DNA of 64,000 nt, from positions 164,581 to 228,580 of the forward strand of contig CAWBZX010000042.1 in assembly GCA_963793295.1 (NCBI GenBank), written 5' to 3'. Positions 54,092-63,807 of this stretch are shown here, one piece after another. Numbering within the stretch: position 1 is the first letter of the stretch; every line of letters begins with the position of its first letter. The translations under genes and the position numbers were made by a program. The notes under the pieces are model-generated. The model was not told the DNA's origin, made no database searches, and saw only the letters and a list, made by a program, of their open reading frames with translations. The DNA comes from JAHDHW01 sp963793295 (GTDB lineage: Bacteria; Bacteroidota; Bacteroidia; Chitinophagales; Saprospiraceae).

Positions 54092-54970
54092 ATGAAAGCA
54101 TACGTTTTTCCTGGGCAAGGGGCCCAATTTGAGGGAATGGGAAAAGATATTTATGAATCTTCACCTTTAGCTAAAGAATTGTTTGAAAAAGCTAATGAAA
54201 TACTTGGCTATCGAATAACAGATGTTATGTTTGAGGGTACTGCAGAAGAATTGATCGCAACTAAAATAACACAGCCTGCTATATTTTTACATTCTATCAT
54301 TAAGGCAAAGATGTCTGGAGATGATTTCAAACCAGATGCAGTGGCAGGCCACTCTTTAGGGGAATTTTCAGCTCTGGCTGCTGCAGGTTCGCTTAGTTTT
54401 GAAGATGGATTAAGATTGGTTCAGCAACGAGCATTAGCCATGCAAAAAGCCTGTGAAGTTGTTGAAAGCACCATGGCAGCGATTTTAGGCCTTGATGATG
54501 AAGTGGTAGAAAGGATTTGCACTGAAATTGATGAAGTGGTAGTTCCCGCAAATTATAATTCGCCAGGACAACTCGTGATTTCTGGATCCGTAAAGGGTAT
54601 TGAACAAGCCGTTGAAAAAATGACTGAAGCTGGAGCCAAAAGAGCCATTGTTTTAGCTGTTGGTGGAGCATTTCATTCTCCTTTGATGGAACCAGCAAAG
54701 ACAGAATTGCAAGCGGCCCTAGAGAATACTACCTTTAATGCGCCTATTTGCCCTATTTACCAAAATGTAAATGCACTTCCTGAAAATGATCCTGAAAAAA
54801 TCAAAAAGAATCTGATTGCTCAATTGACAGCTCCAGTTTTATGGACACAAACAGTAAAAAATATGATGGCTGACGGATTTGATTCTTTTGTTGAGGTAGG
54901 CGGCAATGGCAAAGTGCTCAGAGGTTTGATTATGAAAGTTGATCGGAGAATGCCAATAGAAGCAATTTAA
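54092..54970 (+). CDS. fabD: Malonyl-CoA:ACP transacylase
   Basis: 292 aa. It loads malonyl groups onto acyl carrier protein to feed fatty acid synthesis. The N-terminus AYVFPGQGAQFEGMG, the nucleophile elbow VAGHSLGEFSAL (Ser88), the conserved QRALAMQ arginine region and the catalytic His in GAFHSPLM are all present. Length is near the usual 300. The other fab genes are not next to it. It starts at the ATG at 54092. Confidence 0.97.
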   Translation: MKAYVFPGQGAQFEGMGKDIYESSPLAKELFEKANEILGYRITDVMFEGTAEELIATKITQPAIFLHSIIKAKMSGDDFKPDAVAGHSLGEFSALAAAGSLSFEDGLRLVQQRALAMQKACEVVESTMAAILGLDDEVVERICTEIDEVVVPANYNSPGQLVISGSVKGIEQAVEKMTEAGAKRAIVLAVGGAFHSPLMEPAKTELQAALENTTFNAPICPIYQNVNALPENDPEKIKKNLIAQLTAPVLWTQTVKNMMADGFDSFVEVGGNGKVLRGLIMKVDRRMPIEAI

Positions 54971-55105
54971 AAAAAAACTAAATAAGTGCTGATGGCATAA
55001 ATTCTGTACTTTCTCGGTTAATATCTCACAATGATTATAAAATAAAAGTATTAATTTTATATATTATTCAGTAGTAGTAAAAAGTACTTTTAGAATAAAA
55101 AAAAG

Positions 55106-55663
55106 ATGAGTTTCGAAACATTATCAAAAGGAAAGATTTTAATTGCAGAGCCGTTCATGGTTGATCCAAATTTTAAACGATCAGTGGTTTTGATGTGCGA
55201 GCATGCAGAGGAAGGTAGTCTCGGATTTATTCTCAATAAATCGTTAGATATGAAAATCAATGAATTGATTGCTGACTTTCCGGAAATGAATGCTACGGTA
55301 TATTATGGTGGGCCTGTTCAAACAGATACGATACATTATATCCACAATGTCGGAGATGTTTTAGATGAAAGCATGAAAGTGATAAACGGCGTTTATTGGG
55401 GAGGTGATTTTGAAAAATTGAAATCTTTAATCAACAATGATTTAGTGAATCCTCAAAATATTCGATTCTTTGTTGGCTATTCGGGTTGGTCACATGGCCA
55501 GTTAAAAGATGAAATGGAATTGGGAAGCTGGATGGTTGACAATATGGACGCAAATTACCTGTTTAAAATAAAACCTCAGGCTCTTTGGAAAAAAGTACTT
55601 CAAAACAAAGGTGATGCTTTTTCCGTAATAGCACAAATGCCCGACAGTGCCAGCTGGAATTAG
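55106..55663 (+). CDS. YqgE/AlgH family protein
   Basis: 185 aa with the complete family pattern: GKILIAEPFMVDPNFKRSVV at the start, EEGSLGFILNK, then VYYGGPVQTDTIHYIH and the NIRFFVGYSGWSHGQLKDEM block. The function is unsettled; AlgH in Pseudomonas was linked to alginate regulation. It stands between fabD and an ABC-F gene with no clear functional tie. The ATG at 55106 is preceded by a long A/T-rich stretch. Confidence 0.94.
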   Translation: MSFETLSKGKILIAEPFMVDPNFKRSVVLMCEHAEEGSLGFILNKSLDMKINELIADFPEMNATVYYGGPVQTDTIHYIHNVGDVLDESMKVINGVYWGGDFEKLKSLINNDLVNPQNIRFFVGYSGWSHGQLKDEMELGSWMVDNMDANYLFKIKPQALWKKVLQNKGDAFSVIAQMPDSASWN

Positions 55664-55768
55664 AATAATTTTATTATAAAATTTAAATTAGATTTCTTGT
55701 GGAAAGGCAGTATTGGATATCTTTTTGAATCCGTTACTGCTTCTTGTTTTAAAATAGTTTTTCAATCA

Positions 55769-57694
55769 ATGATATCAGCTTCAAATATTTTTGTTAAATA
55801 CGGTGATCGTGTGCTAATGGATCAAATAAATCTTGTTGTAAAAGAACGAGATAAAATTGGCCTTGTTGGAAGGAATGGAGCCGGTAAATCCACTCTGCTC
55901 AAAATTATTGCCAATGAGATTACTCCTGACAGTGGCCAGGTAACCAGGCCATCTCAAAGTTCTCTGGGTTTTTTGCATCAGGAAATGGAGATTCCCACTG
56001 ATAAAACAGTGATAGAAGAAACTCTCACTGCTTTTGATGAAGTGAAAACTCTTGAAAGCAGAATTGATGAAATAAACGTGCAACTTGGAGAAAGAACCGA
56101 CTATGAAAGCAAAGAATACCTTGATTTACTGGATGAATTATCTACAGCCAACGAACGATTTTTCATTTTAGGTGGGAACACCATGGAAGCTGATGCAGAG
56201 AGAGTTTTACAGGGTCTTGGTTTTCTTACTTCGGATATGAATCGGCTAATCAATGAATTTAGTGGTGGGTGGCAAATGCGGATTATTTTAGCGAAAATGT
56301 TGTTGAAACGACCTGATTACCTGTTGCTGGATGAGCCTACGAACCACTTAGATATTGAATCGATCCTTTGGTTGGAAGATTTTTTAAAAGAATACCCCGG
56401 AGCAGTTATAATTATATCTCACGATAAGATGTTTTTAGATAATATCACTAAAAAAACGGTTGAGATTGAAATGGGCAAATTGTACGAATACAAAGCCCCT
56501 TACTCAAAATATCTCGCCCTTCGTGAGGAACGTATAGAAAAGATGCAATCAGCATTTCAAAATCAACAGCAAAAAATCGCACAAACCGAAAAGTTGATTG
56601 ATAAGTTTAGAGCAAAAGCCAATAAAGCCAAAATGGCCCAGTCTCTGATCAAACAATTGGATCGTATGGATCGAATAGAGGTGGAAAATAAGGATACAGC
56701 TACCATAAAAATCAAATTCCCTCCTGCTCCGCGTTCAGGAGATATTGCGGTTGAAGCGAAAAAGTTGACAAAGCATTATGATTCGATTGAGGTATTAAAT
56801 GATATTAACATTAAATTGGATCGTGGTGACCGAGTAGCTTTTGTTGGTCAAAATGGACAGGGTAAAACCACATTGGCTAGAATTCTGATCAAACAGCTTT
56901 CACCGACTTCCGGAGAAATAAATCCGGGTCATAATATCCACCTCGGTTATTATGCCCAAAACCAATCTGACAGTTTACATCCGAAACAAACAGTTCTCGA
57001 AACTATAGAGGCAGCTTCGCCACCTGAGTTAAGAACTCGTTTAAGAGGGATTTTGGGTGCGTTTATGTTTAGTGGGGAAGATGTGGAAAAAAAAGTTTCT
57101 GTACTCTCCGGAGGCGAAAAAGCCAGGCTTGCTTTAGCGTGTTTGCTTTTAAAACCAATAAATTTATTGGTTCTGGATGAACCTACTAATCACTTGGATA
57201 TTTTAACGAAGGAGGTTTTGAAAAAAGCGGTTCAGGATTATGACGGTACCTTAATTGTCGTTTCGCACGATCGTGATTTTTTACAGGGTTTGACAAGCCG
57301 GACTGTTGAATTTAGAAACAAAAAGTTATACGAACATATTGGTGATGTAAATGCTTTTCTTGAAAAACGAGCCATGAACAATATGCGGGAAGTTGAAATG
57401 CGGTCTAAAGGGCAAAACTCCAGTGCTGATGCGACTAATGGTGAAGAAATTGGTCAAGGCGATCGAAAAAAAATAAAAAAACTGGAAAGAGTAGTTCAAT
57501 ATGCGGAACGAAAAATAGAAGAACTGGAAAATAAAATCGCCGATTTTGAAAAGCAAATGACAGACCCGGGATTTTACGAGGATAATAATTCTCAAATGGT
57601 TTTGAAGCAATTCAATGATACAAAACTAGAACTGGAAAACGCGATGGAAGAATGGGAAATTGCTCATGAAAAACTCGAAAAAATAAATGCTTAA
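55769..57694 (+). CDS. ABC-F family ATPase (Uup/EttA-like)
   Basis: 641 aa from the ATG at 55769; a TTG at 55697 would add 24 residues unlike the family. Two ABC domains without membrane segments: Walker A GRNGAGKSTL and GQNGQGKTTL, signatures FSGGWQMRI and LSGGEKARL, Walker B LLLDEPTNHLD and LVLDEPTNHLD. The linker at about 240-330 is long and basic, and a C-terminal coiled coil (KLERVVQYAERKIEELENK) is as in Uup. ABC-F proteins act on ribosomes and can affect translation or antibiotic resistance; which of these roles applies is not shown by sequence. Confidence 0.95.
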   Translation: MISASNIFVKYGDRVLMDQINLVVKERDKIGLVGRNGAGKSTLLKIIANEITPDSGQVTRPSQSSLGFLHQEMEIPTDKTVIEETLTAFDEVKTLESRIDEINVQLGERTDYESKEYLDLLDELSTANERFFILGGNTMEADAERVLQGLGFLTSDMNRLINEFSGGWQMRIILAKMLLKRPDYLLLDEPTNHLDIESILWLEDFLKEYPGAVIIISHDKMFLDNITKKTVEIEMGKLYEYKAPYSKYLALREERIEKMQSAFQNQQQKIAQTEKLIDKFRAKANKAKMAQSLIKQLDRMDRIEVENKDTATIKIKFPPAPRSGDIAVEAKKLTKHYDSIEVLNDINIKLDRGDRVAFVGQNGQGKTTLARILIKQLSPTSGEINPGHNIHLGYYAQNQSDSLHPKQTVLETIEAASPPELRTRLRGILGAFMFSGEDVEKKVSVLSGGEKARLALACLLLKPINLLVLDEPTNHLDILTKEVLKKAVQDYDGTLIVVSHDRDFLQGLTSRTVEFRNKKLYEHIGDVNAFLEKRAMNNMREVEMRSKGQNSSADATNGEEIGQGDRKKIKKLERVVQYAERKIEELENKIADFEKQMTDPGFYEDNNSQMVLKQFNDTKLELENAMEEWEIAHEKLEKINA

Positions 57695-57739
57695 AACATC
57701 CTCTTATCTTTTCGGTTCCCGAAAAAATAAGAGGATGTT
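57695..57739. terminator. Bidirectional hairpin between the ABC-F and Hsp20 genes
   Basis: AACATCCTCTTAT pairs with ATAAGAGGATGTT (57695-57707 with 57727-57739), and inside it TTTTCGG pairs with CCGAAAA. It starts right at the ABC-F stop codon and lies 21 bases from the end of the Hsp20 gene. The T-run is weak on the plus strand, better on the minus strand. Confidence 0.75.
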
Positions 57740-57760
57740 CGCTTTCATGTTTATGGGATT

Positions 57761-58168
57761 TTAATTTTTTTCTTTCAACTCAGTTTTTGGCAATCTAACG
57801 CTTAGAATCCCTCTTTTATACTTTTTCTCGATTTCTTTTGTATTTACATTTTCTGGCAGGCTAAAGCTGCGCTTAAAAGAATGATAATTGTATTCCTGAT
57901 GAGTATAATTCTCTTTGGTTTCAGTTATTTCTTCCCTGCTTTCAGCGCTAATAATCAAAATATTGTCTTCTACTTTTATTTTGATATCTTTCTCTTTTAA
58001 ACCTGGAATTGCCATTTTAATATTAAACCATTCTTCTTTTGCGGAAACATTAACAGGCGGAAAGTGTATTTTTAATCGCCAATCTTTCAACATTTCACGA
58101 TTCTCCAATGGCTGTACGCCAGGAGTTAATGAGGTCATACTTTTTGACTTTACATGTTCGGTTATCAT
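57761..58168 (-). CDS. Small heat-shock protein, Hsp20/alpha-crystallin family
   Basis: 135 aa. An alpha-crystallin domain fills residues about 38-128: PVNVSAKEEWFNIKMAIPGL, KDIKIKVEDNILIISAE, the EYNYHSFKRSFSLPENV stretch and the G-I-L-S-V-R-L-P motif. The short N-terminus and C-terminal tail (TELKEKN) are usual. It binds unfolding proteins without ATP. A heat-shock promoter could not be recognised. Confidence 0.95.
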   Translation of the reverse strand: MITEHVKSKSMTSLTPGVQPLENREMLKDWRLKIHFPPVNVSAKEEWFNIKMAIPGLKEKDIKIKVEDNILIISAESREEITETKENYTHQEYNYHSFKRSFSLPENVNTKEIEKKYKRGILSVRLPKTELKEKN

Positions 58169-58296
58169 GGTATTAGTTTTAAATTCAATAATAATATTTC
58201 ACTTTCTCTCAACTACAAAGTAGTAAAATAATAATCATTAAATCACTGATATTTATCAATTTAGACGATGATGTTTGTCAAATGGAATAGGTGGGA

Positions 58297-59958
58297 TTAG
58301 TTCGATTTTTTATAAAAGACGAACCCGTTTTTAGCACCAATTCTTTCAAGTTGAGGGTTCTCTTCGATGAGTTGTTCCTCCCGGTGAATTTTCGTGATAA
58401 TATAAACAGGTTTGTCTGAGTCCTTGCTCAAAAGCCAGTCCCATTCGTAGCTTTTTGGGTTGGTAACCGGAGGTTTTTGGGTGTAAAAAAGATGACCATA
58501 TGATTTATATCCATAAGGTTTTACGTAACAATCCTCACTGGCTTTACTTTCAAAAAATTCAATGGCTGCTCTTTGAGAGTAGTGTTCAATTTTATTTATC
58601 GAAGTGAAAAGAACAAGATGGATGAAAATGGCAGTTCCGATAAACAAGGTTACCATTCCTTTTACAGGTAATTTCTTGTTTATAAAGTAGAATGCAGCAA
58701 TGATAACTCCCAAAAGGAAAATTCCCGGTACCGCTTCAATCCCAGTCCAGTTTACATCAGCATCCATATTCGCTACAGCGAAAGGGTCATTGAAAAAAGG
58801 TTTTAAAACATCAATATTGTTCCCGACGATTGGAAGGGCAATAACAGCCAAAATATAAACGCCACCAGTAAGAATTAGCCCCGCTTTGATCCAATTGTTA
58901 AAGGAGATTTTATTTTCAATGATGTAATAAATGCTCACTGCTGCCAAATAGGTAAGCGGAAAATAACACATGGAAGAATAGTGAACAATCTTTGATTTGA
59001 CGATGGTGAAAAGTATCAAAACGACCCAAAAGAGCATTTTCATCCAAATCTTAAAATCAGCTTTTGATTGGAGTTCTTCTTTCGGCATTTTGAAGAAAGA
59101 ACGAATACAAAAAATCGCCGCAGGAAAACAACCAAACAGTAAAACAACAAAATGATATCCGGGAAATCCTTTGTGTCCCGCATCCGGTGTACTAAAAAGA
59201 CGATATTGGTATTTATTGAATTCTTCAATGAACCAGGGTCCATTTTTCCAGGTTTCGATGCCATACCAACTTAATGTTACAAGGGTCGCGGCAACTGTAA
59301 AAAACAGAAACTCCGGCACATTTATATAAAAACGAAACCGTTGGTAAATCCAATAAACAAACATCGTTAATCCCGCAATCAAAAAGGCAACCTGCCCTTT
59401 AGTGAGGATGCCCAATCCAATAATGAAGCCTCCCCAAAACAAATAGTTCCATTTGCTTTTTTTCAAATCAACTCCTTCATAACCGTTCTTTTTCCAATGA
59501 AAAAGGATGAAATAATACAAACCACAAAAGATGAAAAGATTAAACCAGGGATCAATGATTCCGGATTTGAAGTATAAATGGGGGAGGATGGAACCAAAAT
59601 ATACTCCTGCCCAAATTAATCCAAAACGAGTATTGTAAAGCGTCTTGCCGATATTAAACAGAACGATTAATGTTAAAACACCGCAAATCGCATTTGGGAA
59701 ACGAGCAGCAAATTCTCCAATTCCAAAGAGATACATTGCTGAAGATTGCAACCAAAAAAATAGTGGAGGTTTTTCCCAGAATGGTTGAAAATCGACATAA
59801 ACACGGGTGTATTCTTTTGTGAGCAACATTTCACGGCTGATCTCCGCAAAGTTGATCTCATCCCAATCAAACAGATGAACACCTCCAAGAAATGAAATAA
59901 AAAATACCGCTCCAACCAAACCAATAATCAGAGAATATTTGGTACGCTCGTTTGTCAT
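58297..59958 (-). CDS. GT39-type (ArnT/PMT-like) membrane glycosyltransferase
   Basis: 553 aa with about 11 membrane helices. The first external loop carries the acidic pair in LFDWDEINFAEISREML (residues 29-45) and FWEKPPLFFW, typical of polyprenyl-phosphate-sugar-dependent glycosyltransferases of the ArnT/PMT class. The C-terminal part (about 470-553) is soluble, with YGYKSYGHLFYTQKPP. The acceptor is not evident: lipid A or a cell-surface glycan are options. The ATG overlaps the stop codon of the upstream 2OG-Fe(II) oxygenase gene by ATGA, so the two are translationally coupled. Confidence 0.9.
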   Translation of the reverse strand: MTNERTKYSLIIGLVGAVFFISFLGGVHLFDWDEINFAEISREMLLTKEYTRVYVDFQPFWEKPPLFFWLQSSAMYLFGIGEFAARFPNAICGVLTLIVLFNIGKTLYNTRFGLIWAGVYFGSILPHLYFKSGIIDPWFNLFIFCGLYYFILFHWKKNGYEGVDLKKSKWNYLFWGGFIIGLGILTKGQVAFLIAGLTMFVYWIYQRFRFYINVPEFLFFTVAATLVTLSWYGIETWKNGPWFIEEFNKYQYRLFSTPDAGHKGFPGYHFVVLLFGCFPAAIFCIRSFFKMPKEELQSKADFKIWMKMLFWVVLILFTIVKSKIVHYSSMCYFPLTYLAAVSIYYIIENKISFNNWIKAGLILTGGVYILAVIALPIVGNNIDVLKPFFNDPFAVANMDADVNWTGIEAVPGIFLLGVIIAAFYFINKKLPVKGMVTLFIGTAIFIHLVLFTSINKIEHYSQRAAIEFFESKASEDCYVKPYGYKSYGHLFYTQKPPVTNPKSYEWDWLLSKDSDKPVYIITKIHREEQLIEENPQLERIGAKNGFVFYKKSN

Positions 59959-60824
59959 TTATGTTTTTTGCGGCTGAAAAAATTCAGGATTTTACTGGCA
60001 AATTCATCACTAAGGCCTAGCTTTCCTTTGATTTCATTATAAATGGAAATTGCTTGTTTGTCCAGATAAATCCATAAGCTTTTTATACCATCACCAGGGC
60101 GTGCCCGATAATTTGTGGCTCGTTTTGAAGGCAAGGACTCTTCTTCTGTATAATAATATAATGCAATAGATTTGCGGGTCATATCTTCAGGGCATTGGAT
60201 TGGTTCAGGTAACCCGTGGAAGGAATCCGAATCGGTATTAAAAACAGCGCAACGGTTGAACAATGGGCTGATCTTTTGAACACATTCTTTCATATCTCTT
60301 GACCATAATTCCAAATGCCCACCATATTCCTCCTGCCAACCTTCATTGAGGTAGATTAGCAAATTGGCTCTGCGTCTCCAGTGCCTTTTATGCGGGTGAA
60401 CAGTGAAATCCGCATGGATATTCAAATAACCTCCGCGTTGGCTTTGGTGCAATCCGCCACCTTCCAAAGTATCATCTGCAAGAAGGTTAGGAATGCCTGT
60501 AAGTTCACTTAAATAGCTGACAAACTCAGGTTTGTTCAGCTCGGTAATTACATGCTGAATGTAAGGAGGTAATAACTCAAATTTATTTAAACCATGCTTT
60601 TTTTCATTAACGTGGACATAATGGATCCATCCTTCATCTTTAACTTTTGGAAAAGCTGCCATCGCTTTTTTTGCGACAGATTCTTTTAGAAAGTTGTCGA
60701 TGACAATATGCGGGTAGGGCGTATCGGTTTGGTAAATTTCTTTGTGGAGTTGCAATGATTCTTTCCACTTTTTTAAATCAAGAATCGATTGATCGTCTTG
60801 TCTTGTAATTGAGATATTTTCCAT
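59955..60824 (-). CDS. 2OG-Fe(II) oxygenase family protein
   Basis: 289 aa. The iron triad is His137 and Asp139 (GGYLNIHADFTVHP) and His203 (DSDSFHGLPEP), and Arg217 (DMTRKSIALYYY) is placed to bind 2-oxoglutarate. The pattern GGHLELW fits the prolyl-hydroxylase-like branch. The protein could hydroxylate a side chain or a sugar or lipid. It is the first gene of a pair with the GT39 glycosyltransferase, coupled by a 4-base overlap, which points to a shared glycan- or lipid-modification role (inference). Confidence 0.88.
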   Translation of the reverse strand: MENISITRQDDQSILDLKKWKESLQLHKEIYQTDTPYPHIVIDNFLKESVAKKAMAAFPKVKDEGWIHYVHVNEKKHGLNKFELLPPYIQHVITELNKPEFVSYLSELTGIPNLLADDTLEGGGLHQSQRGGYLNIHADFTVHPHKRHWRRRANLLIYLNEGWQEEYGGHLELWSRDMKECVQKISPLFNRCAVFNTDSDSFHGLPEPIQCPEDMTRKSIALYYYTEEESLPSKRATNYRARPGDGIKSLWIYLDKQAISIYNEIKGKLGLSDEFASKILNFFSRKKHK

Positions 60825-60931
60825 TTGTGTATGTTTGTTAAGTTCGCCCCAATCTGGAAATGAAAACCAAAATTTGACGCAATTAAAATATTTAAAACGG
60901 TAAAAAACCCTACAAAATTAGCTTTTTAGTT

Positions 60932-61657
60932 TTACTTTCCCCACTTTCTAAGTTGTTTTATGACTGCGTTGAAATCTTTAGGCAAATCAGCTTCAAAAGA
61001 GATTCGTTCTTTTGTCGTAGGATGGTCTATAGTCAGACGGAATGAATGCAAAGTACAACGGGACATTAAAGGTTTTTCTACTTCGTTTTTTCCACTATTA
61101 TATCGGCGAAGTTTTACTTTTGAAAGCAAAAAAGCATCCTCTCCTCCGTAAAGCGCATCTACAGCGAGGGGATAAGATTCTGACTGCAAATGAACCCTGA
61201 TTTGGTGAGTCCTTCCTGTTTTAATATTCATTTCCAATAACGTAAAGTTTCGAAATCGTTCGACTACTTTATAATGGGAAATGGAAGGTTTTCCTCTCGA
61301 TGCAATAATCATTTTACCTGCTACAGCACTATGTTTTGCGATGGGTTTGTCAATAATCCCTTCGTCCTGATGCATATTGCCTTTTACCAAGGCCAGGTAT
61401 ATTTTTTCTGTTGTTCTTTTCTCAAATTGCTGGCTTAAATCACGATGTGCTGCCTCATTTAAAGCAAAGCAGATTATACCGCTGGTTTCTTTATCCAAAC
61501 GATGGACAATGAATACCTTTTCAAATTGATTGTTTAAAAAACGAACAAGATTTAGTTTGGTGGGAGTGAACCGATCCGGGATAGATAAATAATCAGGAGG
61601 TTTGTTGACAATGACAATATCATTATCCTGATATATTATTTTGGGTTCGATTTTCAT
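60932..61657 (-). CDS. RluA-family pseudouridine synthase
   Basis: 241 aa from the ATG at 61657; an in-frame TTG at 61684 would add only nine residues. The catalytic motif is VHRLDKETSG with Asp55, then FEKRTTEKIYLALVKGN, the KTGRTHQIRVHLQSESYPL block and DALYGGEDAFLL, all of the RluA type. It has no S4 domain, so it is of the short RluA-like kind that modifies rRNA or tRNA uridines; the target is not predictable. It lies between two minus-strand genes with gaps of about 110-140 bases. Confidence 0.95.
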   Translation of the reverse strand: MKIEPKIIYQDNDIVIVNKPPDYLSIPDRFTPTKLNLVRFLNNQFEKVFIVHRLDKETSGIICFALNEAAHRDLSQQFEKRTTEKIYLALVKGNMHQDEGIIDKPIAKHSAVAGKMIIASRGKPSISHYKVVERFRNFTLLEMNIKTGRTHQIRVHLQSESYPLAVDALYGGEDAFLLSKVKLRRYNSGKNEVEKPLMSRCTLHSFRLTIDHPTTKERISFEADLPKDFNAVIKQLRKWGK

Positions 61658-61797
61658 GTTTAAATTATTAGGTAAAATAGACAATAATCTATTTTTTTTT
61701 AGCTACCAAAAATTAAGTTTAAAAATTTCTTTTTTAATCAGTTATCAGACCTTATTTTATAATAGCAAATAGCTCATCAATTTTTTTATTTGCTTGT

Positions 61798-63801
61798 TTA
61801 TTTTTCCAGATTTTTATAAAACTTTTTTCTCAGCACATAATAGTTCCAAATAATACTCCCACGGAATATTCCTTTTCTATTTGGAGAAATCGAGATGCTA
61901 TTCTTTTCAATCAAATCATTATAATAAATTCTTTTTTTGACATATTTAGAATATGCTTTATAAAAAGAAAAGTGTGCCTTTAAAATACCGCCAATATGCG
62001 CAAATTGCCCTTTCAATAAGAAAAGAAATCCAGCAAGGCCGTCTAAAAACAGACGCAATGGAATGAGCCAGTACAATTTAGAAGGAGCTTCATTTTTAAC
62101 AATATTGAAAAGGCTGTTTCGGAAATTGAGATACGTTTTATGGGGACTCCCATAACCTAAGGTTCCTCCGCCGAGATGATAAACCACAGATTTTGGTTGA
62201 ACCATTACCTTATACCCCGCACGTTTTATACGCCAGCAAAGATCAATTTCTTCTTGATGCGCATAATAATCTTCGTCAAATCCTCCGAGTTTGTGAAATA
62301 AATCTGAACGGATAAACATGGCAGCACCACTGGCCCAAAAAATCTCTTCGACCTGGTCGTATTGGCCAACATCCTTTTCGATTGCATCAAAAATTCGACC
62401 CCGGCAAAAAGGATATCCCCATTGATCTATCATTCCGCCACAAGCTCCAGCATATTCAAACATTTTTTTATCTTGAAAAGCCAGTATTTTGGGCTGGCAA
62501 ATGCCAATGGTCGAATCAGCTTCCATGAGTTCAACAATGGGTTCGATCCATTGATTACCAACTTCAACATCAGAATTTAAAATAACATAATAATCTGCTG
62601 TAATTTGTTTTAATGCTTCATTATAACCCTTTGCAAAACCGTAGTTTGCAGGAAGCTGGACAATTTTAAAGTGAGGATATTTATTGTTCAGAAAAGCTAT
62701 AGAATCATCGGTAGAGCAATTGTCTGCAACAATCAAAGTGGTATTTTGATAGGAAGAACGGTTAACCGAAGGAAGAAATTTATCCATCAGTTTTATACCG
62801 TTATAATTTAAAATAACAACGGCAACGGAAGTAAGTTTTCTGGATTGAATAGAAGGTTCATTGTTGTCATATTTTTCCAACATTTTCCTTCCTTTTTTCT
62901 CATCTTTTTTCATCTGCTCTTTGAGCTTATCCATGCTTTCAAAGCCAAAATCTTCTCGAATAAAATCGATAAATTCTACGGTCAATCTATCACCGTAAAT
63001 CTCTTTGTTAAAATCTAATAAATGTACTTCAATCGTTTGATTATCATATTCCTGAATGGTTGGCCTTTTACCGATGTAAAGTAAAGCGTTGTGGGATTTA
63101 TCTCCCAGGATGGCTTTTACCGCATAAATGCCCGAATGGGGAATGAGTTTAAAGTTAGATTTAACTTCAATATTTGCAGTTGGATAACCAAGCGTTTTAC
63201 CGATTCCTTGTCCTTTTACCACTGTTCCGCTAAAAGTATAAGAATGACCAAGAAGGTGGGTTGCTGTTTTTATATCACCAGCTTCCAATGCCTTGCGTAT
63301 TTTCGTGGAACTCACAGCGATATCTTCGACTTCCTGCTTTTCGATATCTACAATTTTGAAATTTGCTGATTCCTCATACCTCCTCAAATAATCAATATCT
63401 CCAGCTCGATTTTTTCCAAATCGATGATCATAACCTATGACCATATATTTTGGAGAAAATTTTTGAAGCAAGAAGTTTTGAATATAGCTATCAGGGTTTT
63501 GTTCTGCAAATGCCGCGGTAAAAGGTACAACGACGACATTGTCGACACCGTATTTTTCTAATAAAGCTACCTTTTCATCAATTGTATTGAGCAGCCTTAA
63601 AGAGGGATCATTTGGATAAAGTAAAAGACGGGGATGCGGATGGAAGGTAATTACAATGCTTTCGCCATCACAGGCTTTGGCCAGTTCTTTGACGCGTTCC
63701 AAAATTTTTTGATGGCCATGATGCACACCATCGAAAGAGCCGATGGTAATCACAGCATTGCGAAATTTTGGCAGATCAGAAAGATTGTTGAATACTTCCA
63801 T
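61798..63801 (-). CDS. ribF: RibF (riboflavin kinase/FAD synthetase) fused to a GT2 glycosyltransferase
   Basis: 667 aa from the ATG at 63801; the frame is open to 63903 but the upstream part lacks family sequence and a -7-like element lies just before this ATG. Residues about 1-310 are a full RibF: nucleotidyltransferase motif GSFDGVHHGHQKI, HPHPRLLLYP, GYDHRFGKNRAGD, and flavokinase motif GIGKTLGYPTANI with the end segment REDFGFESMDKLKEQMKKD. After a short linker, residues about 322-667 are a family 2 glycosyltransferase: VAVVILNYNG, VADNCSTDDS, LNSDVEV (metal site), and YAHQEEIDLCWRIKRAGYKV. Each part is complete. RibF is normally a separate protein of about 310 aa. Confidence 0.93.
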   Translation of the reverse strand: MEVFNNLSDLPKFRNAVITIGSFDGVHHGHQKILERVKELAKACDGESIVITFHPHPRLLLYPNDPSLRLLNTIDEKVALLEKYGVDNVVVVPFTAAFAEQNPDSYIQNFLLQKFSPKYMVIGYDHRFGKNRAGDIDYLRRYEESANFKIVDIEKQEVEDIAVSSTKIRKALEAGDIKTATHLLGHSYTFSGTVVKGQGIGKTLGYPTANIEVKSNFKLIPHSGIYAVKAILGDKSHNALLYIGKRPTIQEYDNQTIEVHLLDFNKEIYGDRLTVEFIDFIREDFGFESMDKLKEQMKKDEKKGRKMLEKYDNNEPSIQSRKLTSVAVVILNYNGIKLMDKFLPSVNRSSYQNTTLIVADNCSTDDSIAFLNNKYPHFKIVQLPANYGFAKGYNEALKQITADYYVILNSDVEVGNQWIEPIVELMEADSTIGICQPKILAFQDKKMFEYAGACGGMIDQWGYPFCRGRIFDAIEKDVGQYDQVEEIFWASGAAMFIRSDLFHKLGGFDEDYYAHQEEIDLCWRIKRAGYKVMVQPKSVVYHLGGGTLGYGSPHKTYLNFRNSLFNIVKNEAPSKLYWLIPLRLFLDGLAGFLFLLKGQFAHIGGILKAHFSFYKAYSKYVKKRIYYNDLIEKNSISISPNRKGIFRGSIIWNYYVLRKKFYKNLEK

Positions 63802-63807
63802 GGATTG

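Noticed and set aside
55697..55768. Upstream extension of the ABC-F protein from a TTG
   Set aside because: The extra 24 residues do not resemble the family start; MISASNIFVKYGD is the standard beginning.
61764..61794. 8-bp stem AGCAAATA / TATTTGCT as a terminator for the RibF fusion gene
   Set aside because: The stem overlaps the end of the gene region, is AT-rich, and lacks a T-run on the minus strand.
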